Source: Paenibacillus sp. PvR098 (GTDB taxonomy: Bacteria; Bacillota; Bacilli; Paenibacillales; NBRC-103111). Taken from it: a stretch of DNA of 64,000 nt. The position numbers were made by a program, and so were the translations under genes. Every line of letters begins with the position of its first letter. Positions within the stretch are counted from its first letter, which is position 1. The notes under the pieces are model-generated. The model ran no database searches, was not told where the DNA came from, and saw nothing but the letters and a program-made list of their open reading frames with translations. Positions 63,989 to 64,000 of the stretch are shown here, piece after piece. The stretch covers positions 4,107,501 to 4,171,500 of the forward strand of contig NZ_JAFIBU010000001.1 of NCBI RefSeq assembly GCF_017833255.1. The letters are read 5' to 3'.

Positions 63989-64000
63989 ATGAGCAATGAT
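63989..64000 (+). CDS. Start of a gene cut by the window edge
   Basis: AGGAG nine bases before ATG (63989), reading MSND and continuing outside the window. Only four codons are visible, so no product can be named. Confidence 0.5.

Overview
The window is a Gram-positive, endospore-forming Bacillales chromosome, most likely Paenibacillus or a close relative. The evidence is the rRNA/tRNA arrangement, the ccpN–pyruvate dikinase regulator pair, SspI, a YjcZ-type peptide, a YheC/D-type spore coat ATP-grasp protein and a Lia/Psp envelope-stress operon. No database search was possible; names rest on motifs and remembered family sequences.

Layout. (1) 1-5.5 kb: the 3' end of 16S rRNA, an extra complete 5S gene, tRNA-Ile and tRNA-Ala, 23S, a second 5S, then 17 tRNAs closed by a terminator. 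(2) 5.5-34.1 kb: a core-like, GC-richer segment. It holds a polysaccharide deacetylase, a TauE exporter, glpX, ccpN and its partner kinase, mobA/moeA, an SH3/NlpC-P60 hydrolase, a seven-gene membrane-stress operon (LiaI-like, two PspA/IM30, PspC, LiaF, LiaS, LiaR), an orphan FliD-like gene, zwf, a metallophosphoesterase, prfC, a LacI regulator followed by a badly decayed pair of Gfo/Idh dehydrogenases, sspI, ktrC and a SpoU-type methyltransferase. (3) 34.1-46 kb: an AT-richer scarred accessory zone. It contains an XRE regulator, an HxlR/AzoR/DoxX/pirin/flavin reductase/WrbA electrophile-defence set with decayed second copies, IS3 and IS110 remnants, a truncated EAL-PilZ protein, a truncated Lsa-type ABC-F gene behind a well-formed attenuator, and intact mqo. 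Two diverged copies of a 52-bp motif array, identical in internal spacing, lie near its two edges. (4) 46-55 kb: ahpCF with a PerR-like box, relics, a cell-wall-binding lipoprotein with a His/Met-rich tail, and SDR genes. (5) 55.2-63.3 kb: a sulfide/persulfide (cst-like) regulon with the CstR repressor, rhodaneses, two TusA-type proteins, two DsrE-like proteins, a TauE exporter and a rhodanese-MBL persulfide dioxygenase-like enzyme. Four promoters there have 17-bp spacers, and each overlaps or abuts the same ATAC-N-TATAGGGGTAT operator.

How the genes work together. ccpN and its neighbour link carbon status to gluconeogenesis, with glpX divergent. The Lia/Psp block senses and buffers membrane damage. 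HxlR probably controls itself and doxX-pirin through a shared palindrome. ahpCF handles peroxide. The cst block takes sulfane sulfur onto TusA/rhodanese/DsrE carriers, oxidises it and exports the oxidised product. The most unusual items are the 52-bp spaced repeat array, the ABC-F attenuator, the two regulators lacking a canonical start codon, the 5S gene inside the 16S-23S spacer, the IS110 5' non-coding region with an orphan homologous piece 3.4 kb away, and short MxFLxxxFG peptides ahead of both WrbA copies.
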